Counted from the first letter of the stretch, positions 34,801 to 46,884 are shown. The stretch: DNA of 64,000 nt from Neolentinus lepideus HHB14362 ss-1 (GCA_001632425.1 KV425556.1:604572-668571), one strand, 5' to 3'. Notes: generated from the letters alone by a model not told the origin. Numbers and translations are program-made.

Positions 34801-35317
34801 TGACTGAGCTCCAGCTCCGGAGGGTGTACATCTTGCAAGTCCGCATCCAGAATTCCCAGAGGATCTAATTCTGCAATATGGTGCCCTCGCACTTGGTATG
34901 CACGAACGAGCAATTGCACCTAAAAATAGATCAGCACTGTTGGCGAAACGGAAAGCAAGACAGCAGGCACACTTTCAGATGATCGTCCAATTCTCCACCT
35001 CCTACGCCACCATGTAACACAGGTGCGCCACCCGTGGGCTGGCCAACCAGCTGCGGTGGTGGTTGGAAGGCTTTAGAGCTCGGCAAGCCCTTGTCCATGC
35101 CAGAAAAGTAGACATCCCAGGACACGTGTACCGACTTTGGGTCCAGCTTCCAATGACGGTACATCTCCTCTATGTAATATGTATTCGTGCCATTCGCGAA
35201 TGGGTCATTGAGCGAAGGAGGGGCCGCAGTCGCCAGAGCACGGTGAGCGACCGAGGGCACTAGCCTAGCCCGCGGCAAGGTATGCGGGAAACGCCTGAAG
35301 ACGTGCCTAGACAACAT
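31886..35317 (-). CDS. KGD1: 2-oxoglutarate dehydrogenase E1 subunit, mitochondrial
   Basis: Thiamine-diphosphate enzyme that decarboxylates 2-oxoglutarate in the TCA cycle as part of the E1-E2-E3 complex. ATG at 35317 starts a mitochondrial presequence ([19 protein letters not shown]). The E1 N-terminal segment [21 protein letters not shown] follows, then [10 protein letters not shown]. The large exon (32773-34506) holds [32 protein letters not shown], the ThDP motif region [17 protein letters not shown] to [12 protein letters not shown], and a pyrimidine-binding domain with [15 protein letters not shown] and [14 protein letters not shown]. Small exons complete it: [45 protein letters not shown], and the end at TAA 31886-31888. 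All expected blocks are present and the total is about 1,000 residues. The start is 142 bp from the divergent CoA-transferase start. Confidence 0.93.
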
Positions 35318-35459
35318 GGTGGTTGGCAAGCAAGATAGACAGGACTAGTTGGGAGGTCCCGCCTTCGTCGCGTCTGCCTGCAGTGAGTTGGTAGAAGGAT
35401 GAGGATAAGTGTTGCACTGCCGGCTCTCCTGCGGCACATTCCGGCTACTCCCGGTTCAC

Positions 35460-37339
35460 ATGTTTCTTGTAAGCAGCGCTCTCAGACTACCCATAGCAGG
35501 CCTGTCCTGCCCACACTTAACAAGCATGCTCTCGTGTCATGCTGTGGCTGGCGTCTCTAGGCGAGCTGCTGTACGGTCTCTGTCTTTGCAGAAGGCGCGG
35601 AGACGTTATAATACGGATACCAATGTTCGGCCGGGCGGAATACCCCCGCCATTAAAGGGTATCAAGATATTGGACCTTACCAGAGTGTTGGCGGGTCCCA
35701 CGTCGACCATGCTGCTTGCTGACTTGGGCGCGGATGTTATCAAAGTCGAGGAAGTAAGCAAGGGAGACGACACGAGTGAGTCCAAAGTGCACAGCGCGCA
35801 CCACGCAAGTCCGAGCCGGCTATCTCATATCCACAGGATCGTGGTCTCCTCCTTCAGCGCCAGAGCGCCCTGATGGGCCACCTGAGGCTGCCCACCTCCC
35901 TCCAGAGTCGGCTTATTTCTTGGCTGTGAATCGTAACAAGCGGTCGATCACCGTCAACTTTAAAGATCCCAAGGGGTTGGAGATTCTTCATAAGCTTGTT
36001 CAGCAGTCGGACGTGCTTGTCGAGAATTTCATCTCCGGTAAACTAGCAAAATTGGGACTTGGCTGGGAAGCCTGTCAAAAGATTAATCCGAGACTGATTT
36101 ATGCTTCGATAACCGGTGTGCCCAGGTTTTTTCTAAGTATTTCAAATGACCGACTCAGCGACAAACTAGGATATGGGCAAACTGGGCCCTATAGAACGGC
36201 CGCTGGTTACGACGTCATTGTCGAGGCGGAAGCTGGACTGATGCACATGTCCGTGGTCCATTAAAATAAGTATTTTCTCACTGACGATTGAGATTCATCA
36301 GTACAGGAGAACCTGACGGCCCACCGTGTAAAGTTGGCGTAGCCGCAACGGACGTTGCAACTGGTCTCTACGCTCACGGTGCTATCATGGCCGCCCTGCT
36401 TTCCCGTCATCAAACCGGCAAGGGTGTCTGGATAGACTGCAACCTCTTTGACACTCAAGTACATGTCACTCGTTTCGTCTATGCCTTTTGACTCACTCCC
36501 AGACCTCGAAAGATAGCCGGCCTAGCCAACATCGCGTCCAATTACTTAATCGCCGGCAAGGAAGCCTCACGGCACGGTACCTCGCACCCCTCCATCGTAC
36601 CGTACCAGGTGTTCCCCTGCAGAGACGGCTTTCTGATGATTGGAGCCGGGAACGACAAGCAGGTTCGCTTCCCTTTTGAGAGCTTGATGTCATGATTACC
36701 TATTCCTCCCCACCTTAACTTGACCCTGCTGCTCGGTAGTTCAAGACCCTCGCGGAGAAAATCCTTAAGAAGCCGGAGCTGGTGCAGGACCCGAAGTTTT
36801 CGACGAACCAAGCGAGGGTGACAAACCGTGCCGAGATCGTTCAATGCATCACCGAGGTGCTGATGAAGCATGACCGGCACCACTGGTTGCACGAGTTCAC
36901 TGGTTTGGGGTGCGTCTTCCCCGACTTCGAGACTTCTTACCTTCGAATCCATGAGCATCACAACACAGAATACCGTTTGGACCTATCAACAACATCAAGC
37001 AAACATTCGAGCACCCTCAGGCAGTGGCTCATGGAATAACAGTAGAGGTGGAGGTGACTTAGCAGCTTTCGGTTATGTCATACGTCACTACTGATGTTAA
37101 CGATTAGCACCCCAGAGCCGGTAACATCAAGCTTGTGGCGCCTGCAGTATCCTACAATGGTAAACGGATGCCCGTACGACGGGCCCCGCCATGGCTGTCC
37201 CAACATACTACAGAGGTACGTTCATTCATAACTGCGCTTGGTCCTTCCGGACGTGGCTAAAAGCTAAAAGTAGGTTTTACTGGAACTGGGATATACAGAG
37301 AACCAGATAGCTGAGCTTCGCGCGGCACGGGTGGTTTGA
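35460..37339 (+). CDS. Class III (CaiB/BaiF) CoA-transferase, probably mitochondrial
   Basis: Family III enzymes move CoA between acids; eukaryotic members include the succinyl-CoA:glutarate CoA-transferase. The chosen start (35460, [14 protein letters not shown]) gives a basic presequence-like N-terminus; ATG at 35525 is an alternative. Motifs in order are [21 protein letters not shown] then [10 protein letters not shown] (35660-35750), [60 protein letters not shown] (whose GYD Asp is where the family's catalytic Asp falls), [58 protein letters not shown] and [20 protein letters not shown]. About eight introns are required; the small exons near 36980-37180 were checked in frame. Substrate is not determined. 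It is divergent from KGD1, suggesting shared mitochondrial regulation. Confidence 0.85.
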
Positions 37340-37841
37340 GTGACGTCAATTCCTGAAAGTGTCCGAGTGCGTCGTCGGACACGGGTTGTACAGAAGCGCC
37401 GCCTCATGGTGGCAGCCTAGAGGCGGTTAATAGGAGTGGTGCCTGGACATGAATGCAGGATAAGGCTGGAGATGAATAGATAAGGTAGGAAAAGAGCCGT
37501 GAATAGGGCAGAAGAGTAGGCGCGATGGGCGCGATTAGGATAGCGAACAATGTAATTAAATGGTCGGTAGAACTGCCGGACCGTGTGGATGGGAGAAAGG
37601 GGATATGAGTTCACGTCATCTGTACTTGCGATAGCAATTCGTCCTTTTGATACTCTGAGTTTTGGACTGGATCACGAGAAACTGCACCCTGCTGTCGTTT
37701 GTGGTACAGCAAGACTGCGGGCGTCAAAGGATTATTAAGGGGACAGGGTACAGTGGCTGCAGTCCATTTACGGCGTATTCCGTTGATAATCAGCCCGTCC
37801 GTCAGTGCTGCCTCCGTCGACGAGCCTCTTCACTTCCATCC
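37340..37841. other. Intergenic, no gene seen
   Basis: Short frames without motifs. Presumed 3' UTR of the CoA-transferase and promoter of YPD1. Confidence 0.4.
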
Positions 37842-38662
37842 ATGGTCGCAAAAACACCAGAGCCCGCTGCACTTCTCGCTACTCCCTCCCGCCATGTCTC
37901 TGAAGAGCCTGCAAGTCGTGCCTCAGTCCCGCCGCCTGACTTGAAAGCCGAGTCGAAGTTCCGATCGCCCTCCGTAGAGCCGTCTGCCGCTATCGCTGCT
38001 GCAAAGTCGCCGGAGCCAGTCGCAGAAGAGACAGAGACAGAGTCTGTCGAGGTGAGTACTTGTGATCACTTTCGATTTGCCACGTTTTGCCCCTCTGCAC
38101 GCCCCGCCGTCAGTTTTGGTGGCAGTTGCTTGATCTACGCCTGATATACGGAGTACTGATGCAGACTCAAGGCCGACGACGACGAAGGGACAACGACGAT
38201 TGATATGGACACCTTTCACCAGATCCTCGATCTGGACGAAGATGATACGCATGACTTTTCGCGTGGGATGGCTTGGGCATACTTCAGCCAAGCTAGTTCG
38301 ACATTCGACGACATGGACGAGGCATTGTAAGCATATTCGAGTGCCACTAATCGACATCAGTGATATACTATCTATTATCTAGCGAGAAGAAGGACTTGGC
38401 GAAGCTGTCTTCGCTAGGGCACTTCTTGAAGGGATCCTCGGCCGCACTGGGCGTTGCGAAGGTCCAAGCGTCATGCGAAAAGATCCAGCACTACGGCCAG
38501 CAGCGCGACGAAGAGTCTGGCAAGGATCTGACGTCCGGAGCCGCACTTGACAAGATCAAGCCTCTTCTATCAAAAGTGAAGGTGGAATATGCAGCGGCGG
38601 AGAAGTGGTTGAAGGAGTGGTACAAAGAGAATGCGGCCGAAGAAGAAGAACCCGACTCTTAG
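37842..38662 (+). CDS. YPD1: Histidine phosphotransfer protein YPD1
   Basis: HPt protein that relays phosphate from hybrid histidine kinases to response regulators of the HOG stress and Skn7 pathways. ATG at 37842 begins a Pro/Ala/Ser-rich extension of about 70 residues. The HPt domain follows: IDMDTFHQILDLDEDDTHDF, MAWAYFSQASSTFDDMDEAL, then the phosphorylation-site helix LSSLGHFLKGSSAALGV, with the His of HFLKGSS as phospho-acceptor. The C-terminal helices are VQASCEKIQHYGQQ and LLSKVKVEYAAAEKWLKEW, ending in an acidic tail EEEEPDS. Two introns fit: the first is about 38051-38170 (acceptor CTCAAG), the second about 38328-38381 (GTAAGC...ATCTAG). The long N-terminal extension is more than budding yeast Ypd1 has. 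Confidence 0.88.
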
Positions 38663-39197
38663 GCGACTACACTAGGAAGAATAAGTCTTGGTCGTCGCAG
38701 GTTAGCTGGCGTTCGAGCAAAATACAGGAGAGGAAGCTGAATTCTCGTCGCGACTGCTCCCTAGCCGGGGGGGGGGGTTGGTATGGCTTGATTAGCAGAA
38801 GCATTGGATTGACTCGTACGGTACTTGCATGCATTCACTGAACATATAACTAATTGTTCAAGGTTTCATTTCCTTTTGTTTATCGCATTGTTGCGTTGTA
38901 TCCCTAGAATTTGTTTTCGACTGTTCCAACGTTATTTTCGGACTTGACCGTGGATGACGTCAGAGTTCGTGCTATCGGCAAGATCGAGATCGCCATTGGG
39001 ATGCAGTGCAGCTGATCGGCGGCAATACCAGGCACGGGGAATAACAATTCGAGAACACAGATAACAATACGAAAATACAGGCAGCAAATAACAATTCCAA
39101 AATACAAGCAGCAAAAGCAATTCGAAAACACAGGTAGCGAATAACAATTCGACAGTCAGAGAATATCAATTTAAATGGAGCAAGCTGATACACGCCG
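38663..39197. other. Intergenic with a minisatellite
   Basis: Holds a G10 homopolymer near 38767 and the minisatellite at 39040-39155. Otherwise presumed 3' UTR of the convergent YPD1 and CHL1 genes. Confidence 0.4.
39040..39155. repeat. Minisatellite, about 26-bp unit, 4-5 copies
   Basis: Units resemble AATAACAATTCGAAAACACA followed by GGCAGC with substitutions. AACAAT or GCAATT cores recur at about 39043, 39062, 39089, 39116 and 39142. Both strands stay open by chance, giving hydrophobic shadow frames. Confidence 0.75.
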
Positions 39198-42100
39198 TCA
39201 GTTCCGTTTCTGACGAGAAAACGCTCCCAATTCCTTCATTCCTTGCCCAAATGTCTCGCACACGCTCGTCGTGTCGCCGATCCACTTGGGTAGTTTCTGC
39301 CGAATCCGAGGGGAAGCATATCGGCTGTCAACGAGGATGAGCGATGCCCAGTCACCGCCATGGCGAATCGCTCGTCCTGCAATCATGTCAGTCTAAATTT
39401 CCTCGCAGCCGTGCAAGTGCCACTCGCCTATACTCTGGTTAACGGCGTTCATGCACATATTCTCATATAGTTCCATCCCAGCGTCCTTTCCCGCACCAGA
39501 ATTTCCCGCCTTGTTCTGCAGGGCTCTTACGTACTTCAAGCGCTCTTTCAGCTCCGGCGAGTTCAGATTTGCGAACGGCAACCCAACGACTAGGACGGCA
39601 CGCGCGAGATCATCTGAAAAGTTGAGGCCTTCCGATAGCTTCGCTCCCACCACAGCGAACATCAGTGCCCCAGGTTTTCTACCATTTGCTGCTGCCGCCT
39701 GCATCACGCTATGAGATCAAAATATAAAGATAGCAACAGAGTTCGCAAACCGCATCGTATATGTGTCTGGTATATTCTTGAAGGACGGCATCGACGTCAG
39801 TATTCTCCCGAGGCTCATAGAAGATCTTACACCGTGATCAAAAGCAAGAACAAAGGCGAGTCCGATAGAGACTGACCTTTTTCTTGGCCGCTATCTTGTC
39901 GAGAAGCTTACTCTCGCCCCAGCTGGCCTTGACCAGATCCAGGAAGCTATACGAGGGAAAGAAAACCACCATGCCGCCCGAAACGACATTTGCAAAGTTC
40001 GAGATGATCTGGCCTAGCTCAGCCAACTGAGGTATGTTATCAGCCAACCGCCGATCCAAAGTCGCAGCTAAAAACAAACCAATGTCGTATTTCCTCGCTG
40101 ATCGTACTTGAACAGCAAGTCCCCTCCTGTTGGACCTTTCTTCAGAATGAGAGTCTGCAAGTTTGTAGAGGGAATGACGTGTCCGCAGGAGAACGTGGAT
40201 ATCCGTTCAGGGGATACGTGTGAGAAGAGCTGACTTGTGAAGTCCGACATCTACATATCATTAGAGCAATGGAAGAAAACAAGGGAGCTCTGTTCATTGC
40301 TCACCGGTGACATGGTCCCGCCGGCTAGGATAACGCACCGTGCTGATGCAACGACCTCTGTGAAGTGGGTCGATGGGTTGAGGTGCTGGTATTTGATCTC
40401 GTATTCCTCGGGCTTGGATCCTGACATCGATATTCGGCCGTCTGGATTTCATATTTTGAGTCTTTTGGGGAACTGTCTTAGCAGGGAGAATACTTACCTT
40501 CGCTTACGTTGTTCATTGCCACAAGAAATGCTTCGACTGCGTACAGAGGTGGGAGAGCACCACCCTTCCCCGTACGCTGACCTGAAAATGGAAATATGTC
40601 GGTATCCTCCTTTTAGATAGAATCAATCCTCACTTTCTTTCGAAGCATCTTGAGATAGCTTGTCCGAATACCTACTTATCTTTCGAGCTATCTGAGATGA
40701 GCGCGCGGAGTCAGTGATGTGAGGAATAATACGACAGTTGAATAGTACTTTGCTAGACCGCAGGTATGTCTCAATTTCGGTGAAGTTTACGCCTTCTACC
40801 TTGCGTCCGAGAGAGCGAGTGAACTCTCCGACCGTCATCACGTCTGTCGCATCTTTCACGTCCTTCTTACTGGCGTTTCTCGATGATAACACCGATTGTA
40901 AAGCCACCAATAAGGTCATAAGCCGCTTGAGGTGAAGGGCGTGGTGCGGCGTAAGACGGTTCCGGAATTTCGAGAAGTAAACGCTGAGCTGCTCGAGCGA
41001 AGCTGACATGTCCCGGAAGGAAAGAGTGATAGTGGCCAATGAGAGAAGTGTCGATATTAGGTCTGGAAACACCCATGTGAGAGGGGTGCAACGAAATCAA
41101 TCAAGACGGATGACACATACTGTGCGCCTCATCGACGATGACGATTTGGCCTGTAAGATTGATATCCAGCGCTTCTCGTGCGGTTTTGTCGAGCAGGAGA
41201 TTGTAGGGAAGTAGCACGAGCTACAACATTTCATCAGTTCAGGAGGAAGGAGGCTCCCGACCCGCGTCTCAAGACACGTACCTCCGTCTGAGGAATCGCC
41301 TCCCTAGAGCCAAAGTAAGGACATGTACCGAGCATCTGGCCGATCTCAACCAGATCCTCGATATCCTTTGGAGATGCCTAGATAGAGGTGGGCCAATACT
41401 GTTTAGCGGTGTACAAGCCACTTACGAGAATGTGGTCCCTGAGGTCCATCATCCGGACACGATCATCGCTGGGTGGAAGATGTGGACATCGTTTGCTGCT
41501 CGAGTCTGTGGAGTGATAGGTAATAGGTTGAGATAAGGATACAAATAACACAGACTTACCGGCAAGAAGTTCGCGACATGCTTCATCGATATCGCGCACC
41601 TTTTTCACTTCGTCATTGATGCATAGGTGTTTCCGTGACCCTAGTGAAGCCGTTCTGGTGACAGATGAGGCACTCGGGTCGGGGGCTCCGTTGATCATGT
41701 GTACCGTGAGGTTTTTGGGTTGCTCAGGTCCTGCGGGACCGAGCTCTAAAGAAGCCTGCACATGTAGCCCATTAAGCAGGGCGGCGTGTTTGAGCTTTCT
41801 TAATTCTGAGAGCACTTGTGACAGCTGCGAATGGGTACGTGATGTGTAATATATCTTCGTAGGCGTGGGTACCGGTTCACAGGATGGAGTGGCACTCAGT
41901 TCCACTCTTGACCCATACCATTAGTCGCTTACCAGCCAGCAAGTGATAAAAAACTTACTTCTTCATGAGCGCCCGGACTGCCGGACTGATGTTATCTTCC
42001 GGATCTGCGAGGTCGGCGTTATCAGGAAGGAAAACACTCTCGTCCGTCAGAGTTTCCTGAGATGATTCTGAAACGCGCTAACGATGTATAATACTTAGCA

Positions 42101-42637
42101 TGGTAAGCGGTAACATGTCATAAAAATTTCTTACGCGTCTTTTCCGGACGCGTCCAGACGAGGCTTTCCGCAGGACTGCTTCGGTTTTTCTCATCTCGGC
42201 TAGACGCTTCTGGTACTCTTGCTCCCTCCCAGCGAGTTCGCGCTTGCGAATTTGGCGTGCTTGAGAGGACACCCAGTCTGAATCTGTGCACCTTGAGTAG
42301 GTCAGCTACTGCTACTTTGAAGTTGAAGATAGGTGCCTGACCGTTCTTTAGCTGAGAAGTCGTTTCTTCAGCTCTAACAGAGCGAAAGCGGTCGTCTGAT
42401 AGCCACGTTAGGCTAGCACAAAGAAGACTTAGTGTTTTACCCTGTAGGGGTTTGCTATTTAATATCATGCCTCTTCAGTCAGGTATTACGCACGGTCCCA
42501 GTTGGGCTCTCGACTACTGAAACTTTGCTTCCTTCTATAGATTCATATATGTGTTGCATAAGGTCCTTTTGAATGGAATATGGTGTAGCATACGGAAACA
42601 CCTGGAAGACATCCGGTGAATGCAGTGGTAGAGTCAT
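39198..42637 (-). CDS. CHL1: CHL1/DDX11-type DEAH DNA helicase
   Basis: Iron-sulfur superfamily-2 helicase acting in sister-chromatid cohesion and replication-fork maintenance. ATG at 42637 starts [20 protein letters not shown] then [15 protein letters not shown] (Q-motif region). The Walker [17 protein letters not shown] is split by an intron at about 42470-42490. Later pieces are [20 protein letters not shown] (motif Ia) and the Fe-S region with four separated cysteines (LCINDE, ACREL, RCPHLPP, TCPYF). Then come [18 protein letters not shown], the DEAH box [45 protein letters not shown] then [17 protein letters not shown], and motif VI NQSIGRAIRH followed by [14 protein letters not shown]. 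About a dozen introns. It ends at 39198. DDX11/Chl1 is favoured over Rad3 and FancJ by the C-terminal KLPKWI block. Confidence 0.9.
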
Positions 42638-43088
42638 GCTCGTCCGTGAAGAAGATGTAACGCGTAAAAGTCACAGTCGCGCTCATAAAGGCACGGTATC
42701 ACGTGAACCGTGATGTTATAGATACCGGGTCCTGCTCAGGCTCCTAAATCCAGCCATCTCCTGGTTTACCGAGCCATCTCCTAGCGTTACGTGTATATGT
42801 TTCAAGCAAATCTCAAGCAGTGGTCCTTATGGATTGCTATCCATGGAACGAATCGATGTGAGATAAAACACACGGTGTGCAGCTCAGACGACGCCGTGAC
42901 GAATTTAAACTTGTTGCAAACACCCAAGGCTAGCTTGACGCAGTTGACTCTGGACCCAGAACGAAACCGATATGAGAAAGTCATCTCATACGTCTAATCA
43001 CACAGAACCATTAAACAATTAATATCCTATGCACATCAGATCACCACCATCATCTACAACATCCTCCCCAGCGCATCAAGCCAACGTC
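42638..43088. other. Intergenic, CHL1 promoter side
   Basis: No gene seen. Contains the CACGTG site at 42698-42712 and Ser/Cys-poor short frames only. Confidence 0.4.
42698..42712. promoter_or_regulatory. 15-bp motif shared with the Cep57/BMS1 promoter
   Basis: ATCACGTGAACCGTG here, 61 bp upstream of the CHL1 start, is identical to 25333-25347 in the Cep57-like/BMS1 intergenic region. It includes a CACGTG core. Conservation outside these two places was not testable. Confidence 0.4.
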
Positions 43089-45048
43089 CTACGACTTCAG
43101 TAGCCGCTCTCTCAACTCCGCTCCCTTCAACTTCGCTCTCAAATACTCCAACCTCGCATCGTACCTCGCGGTCACTTCCGCCTTCCTCCTCCTGATATCC
43201 CCCAGCTCCTTCTCCATCGCCCGTAGGTCCACATCCTCGTCGGTCGCCTTCCTCCCACCGGAACGCGCCGACACCGCGTTAGCCTGTGCGACGGGGCTCG
43301 CGGGCGAGAGGTACTGTGCCTTGCCGTCGCCCTCCTTGACCGACGCGAGCTTTAGGTGTCCGTTCGAGCGCGAGACGTGCACGACCCCCCGGTGCACGCT
43401 CGGGATCCCAGGAACGGGTGGAATAGGGCTCGTCGGCACGTAGCTCGTCCCACGCGAGGATGTGGAGGAGAAGCTGCTCTTGCGGGTGACAGACGGTAAG
43501 GCGGGCCCGGATGTGGGGAGCATTCGCGAGATTTGCCCTCCTTCTCGCGCGGAGCGCATCGACTTTGCGCCGGACATCGTCGTGCCCACCGAGTGCACTG
43601 ACATCCCGTCGTCTCCCCGATGAATGCTCCTCGTCTCAGGCACCAGCGTCCACTTGCCCTGCGCTCCCCCGTTCAGATGATCCGTGTCGTCGCGCATGTC
43701 CCCGCTTCCGCTTACCGGCGAAGTCAGCGTAGAGGTGCGACGGTGGTGTTTGGTGAGTGTGCTAAGCTCGAGCCCGTTGAAGGCATCTAGGAGACGGCGC
43801 CCCTCGGCCTCGACCTGCTCGATCTCTGCACGGATGGTCTGGGAAGACTCGAGGTTCTCGTTGTCGAATGTACCGTCGATGTTGCCTGAGATCGAGCGGC
43901 GGGCCAGGGTTTGCGGGTCCGAGCGTCCGGGGAAGGCGGAGGGGGGTGCACTCCCAGCTAACCGTCTTGCGCTGCGAGTCGCAGACCTTGATAGACTGTG
44001 CGAGTGGGCAGAGGTGGGGGATAATGAACTCGCAGGGACACCTTGAGGGGCGATCGACTTCGTGTCCGTCACGAGGGAGATCTCGCTGCCTTTCTTGTAT
44101 AAGGAGCTTGTGAAGACCTTGCGAGAGAGGTTCCACGAAGAGGAGCGGGAGGCGTGCGAGAAGACGGAGGTAGTGTCGCTGTTATCGTAGGCGTTTGAGG
44201 AGGAGGCGGAGCGCCGACCCGCGGCACGACGGAAGATGGAGGTGACAGTAGAGGAGACGGAGGTCTTGGATTGGATGGATGGTGTGCGAGAGGATTCGGT
44301 GTAGGAGGTGGTTGCAGTACGGCTGGAGGAGGCGTCTGCTGGGAGGGGTTAGGGAAAGTGAGGATAGAAGAGAATGGGACTTACGGCGGGTATGGACATG
44401 ATTGGATGTAGCATTTAAACGAACGATGGGTGCCTCTGTGGGCACAGCGCTGCCGCTTGCCAGACGCTCGAAGAGGTTTTGGCGGAGCAGGCGGTATTCA
44501 TCGTCACTGCAAGATAGGAACGCTCGATCTTAGCCATGCCCCGCAGCGCTTTATGTAGCGCCAGACGCACTCACTCCAAAAGACCTTGAGAGTTCGCCAC
44601 AGATAGCTCGTTCAGTCTCTGAGCGAGGGTCATCCTGAGGATGGGTAAGCGACGTAAGGGTATTGCGGGGAGAGGACGCACGTAAGGACATCAGTAGAGG
44701 CTCGTGAAGGAATGGTCTTTGAAGGCGGTGATCGTGAATCAGATGTGGATGTAGATTGGCCGTGGGTATGATGGGTATATGTATTCCTGTCTGCTCGTGC
44801 GCGGGAGCTTTGGTGCCTCTCTGCGGAAGGGGTCAAATCGGGGGCGGAGGCGGGATTTTCGCTTGCTGCTTCGCGCGCCTTGGCCGAGCGCGACCCGTAC
44901 TGAAGAATGGCAGGGTAAATGGAGGGAAATCGTTTCAGGAAGAGAGACTGGCTGTACGTACGAATCGCGAGCGGATGACATGAGCGACGGACTTGTCGTC
45001 GGCGGGGAGTTTGGTGGTGGCGGGCTTGCGAGAGGAGAAAAAACCCAT
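43089..45048 (-). CDS. Unknown Ser-rich protein starting MGFFSSRK, C-terminal coiled coil
   Basis: The start at 45046-45048 reads MGFFSSRKPATTKLPADDKS. An intron (GTACGT...TTCAG) joins SRF to YGSRSAKAREAASEN. A second leads to TMTLAQRLNELSVANSQGLL, a third to SDDEYRLLRQNLFERLASG, and a fourth to the large Ser/Thr-rich exon ending at TAG 43089. Segments IRAEIEQVEAEGRRLLDAFNG and MEKELGDIRRRKAEVTARYD look like coiled-coil helices, and the C-terminus is LRERLLKS. Gly2 with Ser6 and following Arg-Lys could suit N-myristoylation, although Phe at position 3 is not favoured. No domain is recognised. It is head-to-head with ERG24, with 191 bp between starts. Confidence 0.6.
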
Positions 45049-45239
45049 GTCATCCCAGCATCCAAGTAATAAGTATCAGGCCAGCCCAAAAACCAAGAAT
45101 ATTGTAAAGGCCGAGCAAAGCAATGGAACAGCAGACTCTGCCTCGTGCGACTCTACCGTGCGATCGTGCCACCCGACCCTGCATCGTGCCACTCACCCCG
45201 CATTTCAACTGTACATACATCTCTCCCTCCTCCCTCGAC

Positions 45240-46884
45240 ATGGCAGACTCGAAATCCCTCAATCCGCGCACACAGCACTACGAATTCCTCGGCCCGCCAG
45301 GCGCGTTCCTCATCACCGTCGGCGTCCCCCTCACCATCTACGGCCTGTACTTTACCTGTTCCGAAGCCGCGGGCGGATGCCCCCCGCCCTTTGACAACCT
45401 CTTTGTTGCCGCTGTGCGCGCGTTCAACGACCTTGGCTGGTGGAAGAATCTCTGGGACACTCAGGCCACCATCCTCTACTTTTCCTGGTACGCGTTCGTC
45501 GTGGCCGCGTGGGCGATCCTGCCTGGCGACTGGGTTGAAGGAACGAGACTTCGCAATGGAGGCGTGCAAAAGTACAAGATCAATGGCGCGTTTTTCTTTC
45601 ATTTGACACGTTCCCAAGCTAATATTGTATAATAGCGTTCTCGACGCTCCTCCTCACTCTCGGTATAACTACTGGGTACATCCTGCGCTATGGACCCGAG
45701 TCCTTCACGTTCATCTACGAAAAATGGCTCGGTTTCGTCACCGCGTCCATCCTCATGTCCGTCCTCCAAGGCGTCTACTGCTACGCGTCCTCCTACCGCG
45801 GCGAGAAGCTCCTCGCCTTGGGCGGCAACTCGGGCAACTTTATCTACGACGTGTGTTCTCTCTTACTATCTTCTCACGCCCTAACAACGTATATTATGTG
45901 CAGTTCTTCATCGGCCGTGAGCTAAATCCCACCATCGGGTCACTTGACATCAAATCCTTCAACGAGCTCCGGCCGGGCCTCATCCTCTGGGTCCTCATCG
46001 ACATCAGCATGGCATGCGAGCAGGCCGTTCGCCGCGGCGGAAGCCTCGCGAATATCACTGACTCCATGTGGCTCGTCCTCGCCTTCCAGGCGTTCTACGT
46101 CGTGGACTCGCTGTACAACGAGGTCAGTCTCTCACTCTTCCCTCTCTGTATAAAGAATACCAACTCGTCGAGCAGCCTGCCATCCTTACTACCATGGACA
46201 TCACTACCGACGGCTTCGGTTTCATGTTAAGTGTGGGTGACCTCGCCTGGGTGCCCTTCGTCTACTCCCTCCAGGCGCGCTACCTCGCCTTCAACCAGTT
46301 CGAGCTCGGCCCCGTCTGGACCGCCGCCATCGTCACGTTGAACGGGCTCGGCTACTGGATCTTCAGAGCCTCGAACGGGGAGAAGAACAACTTTAGGAAT
46401 GGGAAGAATCCGAAGAGTGCGTGTTCTTTGACCAAGACCTGAGTATGTTATACTGACGTCTTGATCGGCGCAGACTTGAAGTTCTTACAGACAGAGCGCG
46501 GGACGAAGCTCCTCACTTCTGGGTGGTGGGGATGGTCGAGGCACCCGAACTACATGTATGTCCTTCTCTTCTCCTTTCCGATGCCTGCAATGCTCACTAT
46601 ACATTCCGCTGTCAACCAGGGGTGACCTCCTGATGGCCATTGCCTGGTGTCTTCCCACCGGCTTCAACACACCCATCACCTACTTCTATCCGATCTACTT
46701 CGCGGTCCTGCTTATCCACAGGCAGAGGCGGGATGAAGAGAGTTGCCAGAAAAAGTAAGCCCATTTACTCGTTTCTTGGATACGAACATTGAATCTCACG
46801 TGGTGTGCTATTATCAGGTATGGAGACGATTGGAAGAAATACACGGAGATGGTGTCATATCGAATCATCCCATATGTGTACTAA
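45240..46884 (+). CDS. ERG24: Delta(14)-sterol reductase ERG24
   Basis: ER membrane NADPH-dependent reductase of the C14-C15 double bond in ergosterol synthesis. The start at 45240 gives [20 protein letters not shown]; an in-frame ATG at 45123 is possible but less conserved in character. Conserved parts are [92 protein letters not shown], then the family signature [20 protein letters not shown] and [19 protein letters not shown]. The end is RIIPYVY and TAA at 46882-46884. Intron 1 (45586-45635) starts with GC, not GT. About six introns in all. C-24(28) reductase (ERG4) is the relative, but RELNPTIG and the C-terminus favour ERG24. Confidence 0.9.

Noticed and set aside
37417..37614. 65-aa minus frame between CoA-transferase and YPD1
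   Set aside because: No motif or splice support; probably chance opening in the 3' UTR.
39040..39155. CRISPR-like array
   Set aside because: Eukaryotic genome, and the units are contiguous and degenerate with no regular unique spacers, so it is a minisatellite.
45153..45617. 154-aa minus frame over ERG24 exon 1
   Set aside because: Antisense shadow; the plus frame carries the sterol reductase motifs.
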